Of a DNA stretch of 64,000 nt, positions 56,901 through 63,873 are shown piece after piece. Made by a program: the position numbers and the translations under genes. The stretch spans positions 18,302 through 82,301 of the forward strand of contig NZ_SMJU01000020.1 in assembly GCF_004348825.1 (NCBI RefSeq), read 5' to 3'. Origin of the DNA: Arundinibacter roseus (lineage in GTDB: Bacteria; Bacteroidota; Bacteroidia; Cytophagales; Spirosomataceae). The notes under the pieces are model-generated. The model worked only from the letters and a program-made list of their open reading frames with translations. It had not been told where the DNA came from and searched no databases. Every line of letters begins with the position of its first letter. The first letter of the stretch is position 1.

Positions 56901-58730
56901 ATTTCACCCAAAGGTTCCCTCGGCGATTTCGTCTGGAAAGACCTGAACGACAACGGGCAGCAGGATGCTGGCGAGCCGGGCGTGAATGGTGTGAAGGTGA
57001 TTTTGTGGAGCGCGAATGCAAGCGGTCAGCCGCTGGCCAAGCTGGACTCGACGACCACCGCTGGAAACGGAGCGTATAGCTTTACGAATCTATTGGCGGG
57101 CGACTACATCGTGCAGATTGACGTAACGACGCTACCCGATTCATGCCTGATTTCATCAAAGCAAAATATCGGTGATGACGCAAGCGACAACGATTTCGGC
57201 ACCAACGGATTGAGCAATGTCGTAAGTCTTGACCCAACGTTGACAGGTCTGAATAAAGACAACCCAACGATTGACGCTGGTTTGATTTCACCTTGTGTAG
57301 CGCCAACGTTTGCTGCGACTGATGCATCAATGGCAAGCTGCGATGGCAAAACGGCTCAAAACGATGCTTCGTTTGTGGTCAGTGGAATCAGTGGTGGAAA
57401 CAAATTCAGCTTTGCGACTTCGGTGTCCGGACTGGCAAACTATGCATCCGCAACGACGTTGACCGGCACAAGCATTACTGTAGCCAACCTGCCTAACCCC
57501 ACGCAGACGACTGGACAGACCTACATCGTGCGCATCTACAACGGCAAGGATGACTGCTTTACGGACGTGAGCATTCTTGTTCCGTATAGCGACTGTTCAA
57601 ACGTATGTGTCAAGCCCAATGCAGGTTCTGATATTTTCGTCTGCAAACCAACTACTACCGCTGATCTGCCAAATGCAGCAGCAGGTGCACAGTGGATCAG
57701 CGCGGCGATGAACCCGGTTGGTGTAAGTATCTCGGCCCAAACGGGAGTCGTTAGCGGCATGAATGAAAATGGCGTGTACATGTTCATTCTACGCGATGCT
57801 ACGCTTGGCAGTACGTGTTCGGATACGGTATTCGTCTTCCGGGGTGTGCTCGAATTGCCCAACCAAACCACCTGTTTTGACACGTTAACCCTGCCAACCG
57901 TGGCGGGTGCTACCTGGACAGCGATGGCTGGAAACCCGGCGACGATTACGTCAAGCGGCAAAATCAGTGGCATGAATAGCGTAGCAACCAACTACTCGTT
58001 CATCATCAGCAATGGTCAATGCAGCGATACGATTGTAGTCACTCGTCTGAATTGCAACAAGACCTATGACCTGGCGCTGGACAAAGCAATTGACAAAAAA
58101 CTGGCGATGCTGGGTGAAACGCTGACTTACACGATCCGGGTTTGGAACGAAGGTGAAGCCACGGCGCATGGCATTGAAGTTACCGACGAATTAAATGCCG
58201 GAGTTCAGTACCTGAGCAGTACGGCTGACATCGGCAGCTACTCGCAGCTGACCAAAAAGTGGAGCTTCGATAGCATGATGGTAGGGGATACAGTAAGTCT
58301 GCAAATCAGCGTAAAAGTCATCGCTGCCGGTGTATGGTTCAACACGGCTGAGATCACGAAGATGACCGAAGAAGACGTAGACAGTACACCCGGCAACGGC
58401 GACGAAACCGAAGACGACATTGATCGTGAGTGCTTTACAGTGCCCATTCTCTTGTGCCGCGGACAAAGCAGCGGGATCGAATTAAGCGTCCCTGAGCAGT
58501 ACACGGGTGTGGTTTGGTTCCGGCAAGTGCAGGGTGGACAGCCGGTACAGTTAGCAATTGGTAATACCCACACGGCAACCGAAACCGAACTTGGAAGCTA
58601 CGAATACACCTTCACATCTACCTCGGGCACGTGCCCGGCGGAGGGTTGCTGTCCGGTGGTTATAGTGGTAGAAGATTGCTGTCCGGCAGAAATATGTGTG
58701 CCGTTTACGATTACGAAAACCAGGAAGTAG
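47922..58730 (+). CDS. Giant SdrD-B-domain surface adhesin, 3602 aa
   Basis: The signal peptide ends TYAQ at residue 44. Then come an SdrD-B domain (45-130), a 460-residue propeller-like module (about 153-620), SdrD-B domains near 622 and 877, a second copy of the propeller-like module (about 985-1470), an SdrD-B domain near 1475, an Ig-like module (1625-1725), eleven SdrD-B repeats (1727-3124), another copy of the Ig-like module, two short Ig-like domains, a DUF11 domain (about 3376-3470) and a Cys-rich tail ending CVPFTITKTRK. Each repeat carries a calcium-type motif (DLNDNGQQDAGEPG). Predicted role: extended, calcium-stiffened surface protein for attachment. I do not see a standard type IX secretion C-terminal domain. 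The adjacent two-component genes share upstream palindromes with it. Confidence 0.9.
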   Translation: MLMNNFIPFTNIWLGTRVRFNIGFIRTFLYLGLFSLLHSQTYAQVSGTVFRDFNANGIRETTSPINEVGMAGVTVIATDAGGGSLAVTYTGGGTSTDITGEYSVASATPGAIRLEFVLPDSYTFASMGSLGGTTILFPNSTTQNLAVNYPADYCEGSADVIVPCFVFGNLTTFGTFETAVSDPFSTRVPPGTAPAHDKSWSTHSQTGSVYGTAYSRHTKKSYFAAYYKRYVGFGPGNGNATGSTGAIYEADGTGNVNVLIDLPDSETGVNPHPNTVDFQRDPSWWESGKISWGDIDISDDGKTLYAMNLFNRKLYEIDIANQSVLNSTFIPGIAGGIAFTGPTSDNDTDLRPFGVKYYKGKVYIGVVCTAESEITTDPYQGKNPNLQGIVFEFTPGTGFTPIPVTNFQLSGDNTVYTYLKPIKSFEYGYQMWGNQASLNQYFGGRFKDFDYFTRPVISDIDFINDDMIIGIRDLSKDQAANQSGTFYPDGTDATGFGASGSNSLLLKACKNGSGGFTIENNGQCGGITGANANNFYSQYVTHSTGDHMGGMGVFPAQQTIITNTLPGGDKGAIAFISESTKTFNLTNGVNIIYDYDYSAPLPNPLFGKANGLGDIEIACSVQSIEIGNRIWKDTNNDGIQDAGEDGIDGVEIELYEGTAATGSPVQTVISATLAGQKGSWYFTNLKANQDYVIKVKTALGTGVLASCTAFSPTGAGNVLTDNNSSSGTISLKTGNAGENNHSLDIGVSEATCTITLKPTVSGCYQNGEVSKATVSVEVAWANATVSPTANDASDSISVTFAGQRRTINPGAYTSTNGNGSILSPQVVAFEVDANGSSTADIQAFIGATYAAATCKAEIPNIVLPPACPPTVCTAGQTGGTVWNDFNADGIKQAGESTGLVNVIVKTFDCNGNEVGSTTTDAFGKYVFSNIASAAYPIRVEFSGLPTFAGHGTINGTDGRTTTQFVTSADCNVDLGILNPTDFCQTNPSIIIPCYVYGDPIPANSTSGNRDALVKFAYGSSGLYNASQITEVGSAKEVGTVWGVAYNKFTNKTFTSAFLKRHAGLGPLGLGGIYITDMVTNTSTPYVDVATIGINVGSLPGVGSPTNPNTGRGLSTNPADPSRDEAAFANVLKVGIGDLEIDETGSKLWLVNLADQKLYSIAIPNSGAPTASDVASFSIPNPGCEGGNWRPFGLKIYQGDIYIGGVCDAAVSKSQSNLRATVYKYTVATNTFTSILEFPLNYPKGFGLTDVPNKSQWQFWTDNFTDLITNDVSGSGKVTLSNPQPILTDIEFDIDGSMVLGFGDRTGIQTGFDNYAPTGTATTLYNGINAGDILRAFFLNGSTFVLENNGKAGPAEGYGPNNNQGPGFGEFYNDNWFNFNVDTPTNNIRHAEHVMGGLALRPGSGEVIVGVMDPLDVPKGANSNLYINTGGVRFLNNTTGISSRAFQLYRSTTGSGTFAKATGLGDIEIACSLPTYLEIGNRVWNDTNKNGVQDPCEKALSGVNVSLYKGTTKIADTKTNVNGEYYFSTASKIGAGWIGTGADTTLLPNTAYKLVFGEGQLSSGKLTVAGLGQFDLTIKDATANNGNDQNDSDAEVIGGAFCITLTTGVLASVNHTFDAGFVCTNPPIAATFTVVPASCNLTTENNDGKITLAAAVTPYDKFRTRLSSASWGADTSYATATVLGATFPADLVTAIPNAGGTYVIRFYTGECCYKDTTITVLPTGCTVGSLGDFVWKDLNDNGQQDASEPGVNGVKVILWSAVGGAPGAKLDSTTTAGNGAYSFSNLGKGDYIVQIDVTTLPDSCLISSKQNIGDDASDNDFTTAGLSPVVSLDPTLTGLNKDNPTIDAGLISPKGSLGDFVWKDLNDNGQQDAGEPGVNGVKVILWSAVGGAPGAKLDSTTTAGNGAYSFTNLGKGDYIVQIDVTTLPDSCLISSKQNIGNDASDNDFSTEGLSEVVTLDPTLTGLNKDNPTIDAGLISPKGSLGDFVWKDLNDNGQQDSGEPGVNGVKVILWSAVGGAPGAKLDSTTTAGNGAYSFTNLGKGDYIVQIDVTTLPDSCLISPKQNVGDDASDNDFTTAGLSPVVTLDPTLTGLNKNNPTIDAGLISPKGSLGDFVWKDLNDNGQQDAGEPSVNGVKVILWSAVGGAPGAKLDSTTTAGNGAYSFTNLGKGDYIVQIDVTTLPDSCLISSKQNIGNDSSDNDFTTAGLSPVVTLDPTLTGLNKDNPTIDAGLISPKGSLGDFVWKDLNDNGQQDAGEPGVNGVKVILWSAVGGAPGAKLDSTTTAGNGAYSFTNLGKGDYIVQIDLTTLPDSCLISSKQNIGDDASDNDFTTVGLSPVVTLDPTLTGLNKDNPTIDAGLISPKGSLGDFVWKDLNDNGQQDNGEPGVNGVKVILWSAVGGVPGAKLDSTVTAGNGAYNFTNLLAGDYIVQIDVAMLPDSCLISSKQNIGDDASDNDFTTAGLSPVVTLDPTLTGLNKDNPTIDAGLISPKGSLGDFVWKDLNDNGQQDAGEPGVNGVKVILWSAVGGVPGAKLDSTVTAGNGAYNFTNLLAGDYIVQIDVAMLPDSCLISSKQNIGDDASDNDFTTAGLSPVVTLDPTLTGLNKDNPTIDAGLISPKGSLGDFVWKDLNDNGQQDASEPGVNGVKVILWSAVGGAPGAKLDSTITAGNGAYSFTNLGKGDYIVQIDLTTLPDSCLISPKQNVGDDASDNDFTTAGLSPVVTLDPTLTGLNKDNPTIDAGLISPKGSLGDFVWKDLNDNGQQDAGEPGVNGVKVILWSANASGQPLAKLDSTTTAGNGAYSFTNLGKGDYIVQIDVTTLPDSCLISSKQNIGDDASDNDFTTAGLSPVVTLDPTLTGLNKDNPTIDAGLISPKGSLGDFVWKDLNDNGQQDAGEPGVNGVKVILWSAVGGAPGAKLDSTTTAGNGAYSFTNLGKGDYIVQIDLTTLPDSCLISPKQNIGNDASDNDFTTAGLSPVVTLDPTLTGLNKDNPTIDAGLISPKGSLGDFVWKDLNDNGQQDAGEPGVNGVKVILWSANASGQPLAKLDSTTTAGNGAYSFTNLLAGDYIVQIDVTTLPDSCLISSKQNIGDDASDNDFGTNGLSNVVSLDPTLTGLNKDNPTIDAGLISPCVAPTFAATDASMASCDGKTAQNDASFVVSGISGGNKFSFATSVSGLANYASATTLTGTSITVANLPNPTQTTGQTYIVRIYNGKDDCFTDVSILVPYSDCSNVCVKPNAGSDIFVCKPTTTADLPNAAAGAQWISAAMNPVGVSISAQTGVVSGMNENGVYMFILRDATLGSTCSDTVFVFRGVLELPNQTTCFDTLTLPTVAGATWTAMAGNPATITSSGKISGMNSVATNYSFIISNGQCSDTIVVTRLNCNKTYDLALDKAIDKKLAMLGETLTYTIRVWNEGEATAHGIEVTDELNAGVQYLSSTADIGSYSQLTKKWSFDSMMVGDTVSLQISVKVIAAGVWFNTAEITKMTEEDVDSTPGNGDETEDDIDRECFTVPILLCRGQSSGIELSVPEQYTGVVWFRQVQGGQPVQLAIGNTHTATETELGSYEYTFTSTSGTCPAEGCCPVVIVVEDCCPAEICVPFTITKTRK
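53100..57293 (+). repeat. Eleven tandem 381-bp repeats (SdrD-B domains)
   Basis: Units start at 53100, 53481 and so on every 381 bp; unit 9 and unit 11 are 3 bp longer because GGAPGA is replaced by ASGQPLA. Each encodes 127 aa from GSLGDFVWKDLNDNGQQD to NPTIDAGLISPK. DNA identity between units is very high, including most third codon positions, so the array was expanded or homogenised recently. Minor variants (GAPGAKLDSTTT, GVPGAKLDSTVT, ANASGQPLAKLD) alternate along the array. Antisense reading frames of 111-124 aa recur in each unit as a by-product. Confidence 0.95.
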
Positions 58731-59223
58731 AGAGTTAATGTCGAAAGCAATCGCCTCGAAAACTAACAAGGCCAAAAATAGTTTGGCTAAAAGGTCTTGA
58801 GACAATTTTAAAAAATAGAATCAATAAAAGAGGCTGTTTTGGAGTGGAATTGATACGATTCCGTTCTGAAACAGCCTCTTCTATTTTTGCCATAGTATCT
58901 TACCTCATTACCAGATATGTTGATTAACACTGCGATACTATGGTACGAATGACATTTTTTTAAACAAGTTAAAAACCCCTTTCTCCTTTTGTTTCAGTCC
59001 TTTTTGTGATGGGTTATCTTTACTCCCTTTTTCGGGAATTGGATTACATGCCTAGTATTGCCAGACCTCCAAATCAGGGAATTAAGGTCATGAATTTCAA
59101 TGACGAAGTTTTCTTGATGAGCTCTTAGTAAGTTCTAAAATGAACAGATGGCTATATCAAGAGAGTGACCAAGCGATTTGTCCATGTATTTATAATATGC
59201 ATAATCAATAACTTATCTACATG
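58731..59223. other. Intergenic region after the adhesin gene
   Basis: Apart from the terminator at 58829-58879 there is no gene or repeat that I recognise before the IS66 end at 59224. Confidence 0.35.
58829..58879 (+). terminator. Terminator of the giant adhesin gene
   Basis: AGAGGCTGTTT (58829-58839) pairs with AAACAGCCTCT (58869-58879); GGAAT and ATTCC pair inside, and TTCTATTTTT follows. It begins about 100 bp after the stop. Flanking A and T runs make it look bidirectional. Confidence 0.7.
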
Positions 59224-59700
59224 GTAAGCATCCGATGAACTACATATTTCTTTGCTAGAATTGAATTTTTACTTTTTACTGAAAAAGAGATGTTGAATGG
59301 ATCAGTCAACAGAAATGTTTAAATTAGCACGTGAATGGCGCAAAAGCGGCCTTAGTCAAAGTAAATTTTGCAAGCCTCAAGGAAAAAAAGTAGACAGGTT
59401 GCTATTGGGTGAGAAAAGAAAAATTATGCCGCGAGGGGGATCGCCGAAAAGTCTTCGGCTTTGTTGTGTTATCCGGCCAACAGCCAGCCTCAGGTGAAAC
59501 CTATTAGGTCATTTATACCATGGAAAATATCACACGTTCGCTGGTTCTGGGCCGAAAGAATTATTATTTCGCTGGTTCCCATGATGTACAACAATGCGTG
59601 CTGCCATGATATACTCCTTCTTTGCCATTCCGCCAGCGGACCGCCTGCCCACCCCTCACAAAACATCGTTACGATTAATCCTAAAAAGTTTGTCGATCTG
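59224..59700 (+). mobile_element. Decayed, internally deleted IS66-family element
   Basis: GTAAGCATCCGATGAACTAC at 59224 is an IS66-type left end (compare 63874). An accessory-protein start follows at 59297 (MDQSTEMFKLAREWRKSGLS QSKFCK) and degenerates by 59420. From about 59519 the C-terminus of the IS66 transposase is readable: ENITRSLVLGRKNYYFAGSH, then after a frameshift IYSFFAI. Most of the transposase and the right end are missing. Confidence 0.65.
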
Positions 59701-59766
59701 TATCCGCTAAATTTTAGCAAAGTCCAGCAATTAACAAATATGAAGTTGATAGGCCGGATACCATAG

Positions 59767-60000
59767 GGCATTGGTGTACTCGCGGTGTACAATCAAATTG
59801 GCAATTACTTCCAGAAAATATTTTGCTCCGCAAGCTGACACGTTGTGCACCTTCGAGGTAAAACGGATCAGGAAGGTGCTTAGGTACAAGGTCCATCATC
59901 TTGTCGTAGGCATCAATGAGATTGGATTGAAAATAAAGGCCGTGGTCGTAGCGCACAAGTGGCCTAAGCCCCAAGTCAAAGTTATTTGTCAGCTTTCCTA
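59767..60000 (-). pseudogene. AlbA_2/ATP-binding (Schlafen-like) protein fragment
   Basis: On the minus strand the frame reads LGLRPLVRYDHGLYFQSNLI, DAYDKMMDLVPKHLPDPFYL and EGAQRVSLRSKIF. Dropping one base from the A4 at 59815-59818 continues it as REVIANLIVHREYTNAL-like sequence (LEVIANLIVHREYTNA as written), a conserved stretch of AlbA_2-type ATP-binding regulators. Both ends are missing, and the 3' end abuts the IS66 remnant. Confidence 0.5.
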
Positions 60001-60095
60001 ATAATAGCTATAATGCAGTTCCGACAAGGTACAGTTTGTGAATAGGCTGCTCGACCACACTATCGTGCATCAGATTAAGGACAGAGCTTTGTAAC

Positions 60096-60134
60096 AAAAA
60101 CCGGAGACACATTCTGCTTTGCGTCTCCGGTTTT
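60096..60134 (-). terminator. Strong bidirectional terminator
   Basis: AAAAACCGGAGAC (60096-60108) and GTCTCCGGTTTTT (60122-60134) form a perfect 13-bp stem with A and T runs on both sides. It lies 43 bp after the stop of the minus-strand gene at 60177. Confidence 0.75.
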
Positions 60135-60176
60135 TCTAAACTAACCTGATTAGTGTAAAAACAAAGATGTAGTTGC

Positions 60177-60854
60177 CTATGCCTCCTCATCCTCACTTTC
60201 CTTACTTTCTACTACATCACTTTCAAAGGTCTGGCTGGTTAAGTCATCCTCGCTGAGCCAGTATTCAGAGGTGATCAGTTGGTAGCCCGAATTTCCCTGG
60301 CTTTTCAATTCCCACACAATGGCATCCGCTTCGGGAAAAGGCACCTTGCCCACAAGTTGATCAGCAAATAGCCTATTTAGCAGGCTGCGGTCAGAAAGTC
60401 CTCCGGACAGCGCTTTCAGCGCCAATTCTTTGGTGAGCTCGGGTTCCTCCCCGTTTTCGGACTTCGTCTCGAACGCAATTAGGCTGGCTTTGGCGTGGGG
60501 GAATTTGCCGTTAAAGGCTTTGTACAACAGCTGATTGATGTTAAAAAGAGGGTGGTGCAGGGGGATTTCGGGATATTCTTCCGAAATTTTATCCAGCTGC
60601 ATATTGTGCGAAATCTGGCTGATTTGCCCCTCGTTCAGGTGTTCCGATAGCTTGTACTCCAGCAGAATGGCCGCTGCCTCCGTAGGTTCCTGGTCGGCAA
60701 TTGCCATGTAGAGAAATTCCTTCGGATCCACGTTTTTGTAGTCCTCCTCTGAAAAGCCATACCGTTTGAGCAATTCTACGTAATCTTCTTTCGTCCAGGC
60801 ACCCTCAATCTCGTCTACGCTGGTAATTTGGCTAATCGTGGTTTGGTATTTCAT
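60177..60854 (-). CDS. Acidic protein of unknown function, 225 aa
   Basis: I do not recognise this protein. It is soluble, strongly acidic and probably helical, with a start MKYQTTISQITSVDEIEGAW, a middle LLYKAFNGKFPHAKASLIAF and an acidic tail (VVESKESEDEEA). There is no signal peptide or membrane segment. A good terminator follows its stop and it has no operon partner, so it looks like an independent intact gene between IS66 fragments. Confidence 0.65.
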   Translation of the reverse strand: MKYQTTISQITSVDEIEGAWTKEDYVELLKRYGFSEEDYKNVDPKEFLYMAIADQEPTEAAAILLEYKLSEHLNEGQISQISHNMQLDKISEEYPEIPLHHPLFNINQLLYKAFNGKFPHAKASLIAFETKSENGEEPELTKELALKALSGGLSDRSLLNRLFADQLVGKVPFPEADAIVWELKSQGNSGYQLITSEYWLSEDDLTSQTFESDVVESKESEDEEA

Positions 60855-61217
60855 ATTGGTTATTTCTTTTTAGTTTGTTTATAGCAAGTTACACTTTAAG
60901 CATTCTATATACTACATATTTCTTAGATAGAACTCGGTTTTTACTTATGATTGAAAAAGACTTTGGAGAACATGGCTATAATTATTCATAAGAGATTGCC
61001 GATCTGTAACTACAAAATTGTAGCAAAAGCCACCAACTAACCAATAAGTAGTTGATTGGCCGGATAAGTTAAACAGAAGTATTAAAAAATAAGAGATGCA
61101 TTTAGTGCATTGATACAGAATTTGAATCTGAAAACTTCAAGAAAAGGAGCCCTTCTGGCTATCCAAATTTTTGTAACTTGCAAAAGATTAAAAGATCCGC
61201 CATTTCTATTTTTTTCT
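60855..61217. other. Intergenic region with an IS66-end relic
   Basis: These 363 bp contain the short IS66-like relic at 60896-60960 and otherwise nothing recognisable. An open frame from 61110 runs into the lipoprotein gene but lacks protein-like composition before 61218. Confidence 0.35.
60896..60960 (+). mobile_element. IS66 left-end relic, 65 bp
   Basis: The sequence TAAGCATTCTATATACTACA and the following bases to GAAAAAGAC align with the left ends at 59224 and 63874 (shared ACTACATATTTCTT, TAGAA, TTTTACTT). No transposase sequence follows. Confidence 0.5.
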
Positions 61218-62561
61218 ATGAAACCTGCACTACGCCTACTCAGCTGGCTGCTCATGGCCGCGATGCTCATCACCTGCCGGCCCGACAAGGTAGAGCCCGA
61301 TCCATTTACCGATGGGAAGCCCCGCATAGTTTCCATTCGGTTTCCGGGTATCCCTGAGAAGAATGTGACCATAGACCAGAAGAACCTCCTGATTACAATC
61401 AGGGTGCCCTCTGTCTTGCTGAAGGATATGGTCCCTGTTCTGGAACTGACCGAGAATGCAGAAACAATGGGAAAGGCATTTTATACCATTTTTGCAGGAC
61501 CAGAAAGCTGCATGGGATGTAAAGAAATTTGGGTAAGGCGCCTAGAAGATCAGTCTAACACCTCTGTTGTCAAATATAAGGTAAAACTAATCCCCAACGG
61601 CCCCCTGGAAATGGGGGTTATGAAGGAATCCCTCCATTATATTTTGCATGATGATCCTACGGGAGTACTCCTGGTCCCGATGATCAATTTGTACGGCAAC
61701 ACGGTGCCCATTGCTGCTGAATTGGTTGAGCGCACCACCAAAGAAAAGATTTTGATCGACGAGAGTAGTCGGATATATCCAGGTGCAGAAACTACTACAA
61801 ACCACCTGATTCTTTATATGTATGCATTAAAAAACCAATTACCAGGGACTTACGACATTGATCTGAAAATGGCTGATGGCCGGACTCTACGCGCTCCCCA
61901 GCCTGTCGTTATCGAAAAAGGCCCGGCATATATTGCATCCTATCAGCAATTCTTTTATTACGGACTGGATGCACCGATAGGAACCACCGTTCTCGTGGAA
62001 GGCTACAACTTGTTTTCGGGGGACATCACCCTGGAAATCACGGACCGGACAGGAAAAACGTTTTCACTTGGTAACCTGGTATTTGAGCGCTATGGCCTTA
62101 GGATGGGCATACCCATCCCCGCTGATTTGCCGACCGGCCAATACGTGATGCGGATGTACCAGTTTGGGGTAGCGCGGCCAGCCTGCTTCCGGCTCAATGT
62201 CCGGAAAGGAAAATCGTCTGATGCGCGCATAGGTACAATCGGCGACGATCCAATGCCCTGCTCGGTCCGGGAGCCCGTCCGCATTGGCCGCAACATACCA
62301 ACCAATTTTACGTATAGCCTCACCTTTGAGTTACCCAACCGGCCCCGGCTGAAGCTGGTCCCAGCCGACGGGAATCCGGCTGTTCACTACGGTAGCGTAG
62401 CACCCTATGTTTTGCAACCCGAGCCTATTGGTCCGGCAAAGCTTATCATCGGCAGCGAAGTACCCCCAGGTCTCTATATAGCCACGGTACAGTATCTGGA
62501 TATAAATGGTCTGGTGGTAGCCGAGAGTGATCCCTACGGGCGATTGTTGGAAGTTTACTAA
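61218..62561 (+). CDS. Large surface lipoprotein of unknown function
   Basis: Start at 61218 gives a lipoprotein signal: MKPALRLLSWLLMAAMLITC with the lipidated cysteine at residue 20. The mature part of about 427 aa appears to consist of beta-sandwich domains (PRIVSIRFPGIPEKNVTIDQ; APIGTTVLVEGYNLFSGDIT near residue 250, which is IPT/TIG-like). No enzyme motif is visible. Its leader is duplicated at 62611. Confidence 0.7.
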   Translation: MKPALRLLSWLLMAAMLITCRPDKVEPDPFTDGKPRIVSIRFPGIPEKNVTIDQKNLLITIRVPSVLLKDMVPVLELTENAETMGKAFYTIFAGPESCMGCKEIWVRRLEDQSNTSVVKYKVKLIPNGPLEMGVMKESLHYILHDDPTGVLLVPMINLYGNTVPIAAELVERTTKEKILIDESSRIYPGAETTTNHLILYMYALKNQLPGTYDIDLKMADGRTLRAPQPVVIEKGPAYIASYQQFFYYGLDAPIGTTVLVEGYNLFSGDITLEITDRTGKTFSLGNLVFERYGLRMGIPIPADLPTGQYVMRMYQFGVARPACFRLNVRKGKSSDARIGTIGDDPMPCSVREPVRIGRNIPTNFTYSLTFELPNRPRLKLVPADGNPAVHYGSVAPYVLQPEPIGPAKLIIGSEVPPGLYIATVQYLDINGLVVAESDPYGRLLEVY

Positions 62562-62610
62562 TGCGAATTTAACTCTGGCAGATGCGCTTTTGAGTTATTT
62601 ACTCATTTCC

Positions 62611-62727
62611 ATGAAACCCGCACTCCACCTACTCTGTATGCTGTTCATGGCCACGATGCTCATCACCTGCCGGCCCGACAAGGTAAAGCCAGATACGTAC
62701 CGTATGTTCTTTCAAAACAGCAGGTAA
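62611..62727 (+). pseudogene. Truncated duplicate of the lipoprotein leader
   Basis: The ATG at 62611 opens MKPALHLLCMLFMATMLITC RPDKVKPD, nearly identical to the leader of the gene at 61218 at both protein and DNA level, then turns into an unrelated tail and stops after 38 residues. This is a remnant of a tandem paralogue, lost by deletion. Confidence 0.7.
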
Positions 62728-62882
62728 AGTCTTTTCATTGGCTGGTAAAGTAACTAATTGTATACTTATGTATCTAGTTAAGCTCAAAGCATTTAGATAA
62801 CATTTTTTGAGAAAATCCGATAGAGCATAAATCTGCCAAGGACTATTAAATGCATTTTTTTAATAACAATATTTTATTCAAC

Positions 62883-63449
62883 ATGAAAAAAAATATCTCT
62901 TTTCTATTTGTATTATCACTTCTTAGTTTAACAACTTTGGCTCAGACAAATAAGGGAACCTGGCTAGTGGGAGTATCAGGAAACGGTTGATTTAAAGGTA
63001 GTGGTGTAAGAAAAGACTCGAAGCTTCAAGTTACGCCCCTGTTGGGCTATTTCGTTGCCAAAAATTTAGCCATAGGTGGTCAATTTAATTTAAGTAATAG
63101 CACAAAATCACTTAGTGGCAGTACTTCTTATAAGGAACGAAATCGGAGTATACATGGAATGGTCCGTTATTATGTTGGGGACAGGAAAGTTAAACCATAC
63201 CTAAATCTTATGATTGGATTCAATAGGGATTCATATTTTTTGAATGGTGTTAATGGCATGCTGGTATTGATGGAATTCAATAAGGGAATGAATGCCTCTT
63301 TAGGCGCCGGATTGGCTTACTTCGTGTTGCCCAAAGTGGCACTAGAAGCAGAAGCCAACTACCAAAATTATTTTGATAAAGATTTTGATGATAGTAGAGT
63401 TAATAATATGAAGCTTCGCCTAGGAGTATCATTCTATCTAAGGAAATAA
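62883..63449 (+). pseudogene. Outer-membrane beta-barrel protein with in-frame stop
   Basis: The ATG at 62883 opens a signal peptide (MKKNISFLFVLSLLSLTTLA, then Q) and GTWLVGVSGNG, hits TGA at 62988-62990, then continues in the same frame FKGSGVRKDSKLQVTPLLGY to a barrel-like C-terminus (MKLRLGVSFYLRK). A single base change (TGG or GGA to TGA) explains it. The remainder is undamaged, so the mutation or error is recent. Confidence 0.7.
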
Positions 63450-63541
63450 AATTTTGTATTGCCAATATGATGTACTCCTAAACACCAAGTTGCACGTCAA
63501 ACTTAAATCCAGGATTTACCTTTACCCCCCTTCATCCCGGC

Positions 63542-63664
63542 AGCAATCAGATCGCAAATGAGATGAATATAAGTATAAATAGTATACGCTACTACATAAA
63601 AAAGATTTATCGAAAATTAAATGTTTCAAGCGCACGTCATGCTATTAAGGTTTATCACCAATAA
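63542..63664 (+). pseudogene. LuxR-type helix-turn-helix, 3' fragment
   Basis: The frame SNQIANEMNISINSIRYYIK KIYRKLNVSSARHAIKVYHQ ending at TAA 63662-63664 is the second half of a LuxR-type helix-turn-helix. Upstream sequence is unrelated. In phase, it completes the fragment at 43217-43412, which ends GKTYNQ, through a shared AATCAG. Confidence 0.6.
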
Positions 63665-63873
63665 GTAGGAATGAATAAACCGAATGAATTATTATTTATT
63701 CATTTTCTATATTTGATCAGGATAAATATTCAGCATTAGAAGATCAGCAATTCAAATAGTTGAAATCACTTATAGCAAAGTTAGTTAATACGTGAAGTTT
63801 TTTAACACAATTAGTGGAATCACTAATTACTATTTACTTTCATAATAATTATAAATTATGACGTGGAATAACT
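63665..63873. other. AT-rich spacer before IS66 element
   Basis: No gene or repeat recognised in these 209 bp. Confidence 0.3.

Noticed and set aside
53100..57293. Regular repeats as a CRISPR array
   Set aside because: Units are 381 bp, coding and contiguous, with no spacers; no cas genes are present.
53288..57349. Series of antisense reading frames of 78-124 aa on the minus strand inside the adhesin gene
   Set aside because: They recur with the 381-bp repeat and are opposite-strand shadows of a strongly supported coding frame.
62988..62990. In-frame TGA read as tryptophan or selenocysteine
   Set aside because: Other genes in the window use TGA as a normal stop, and no selenocysteine hairpin or machinery is visible.
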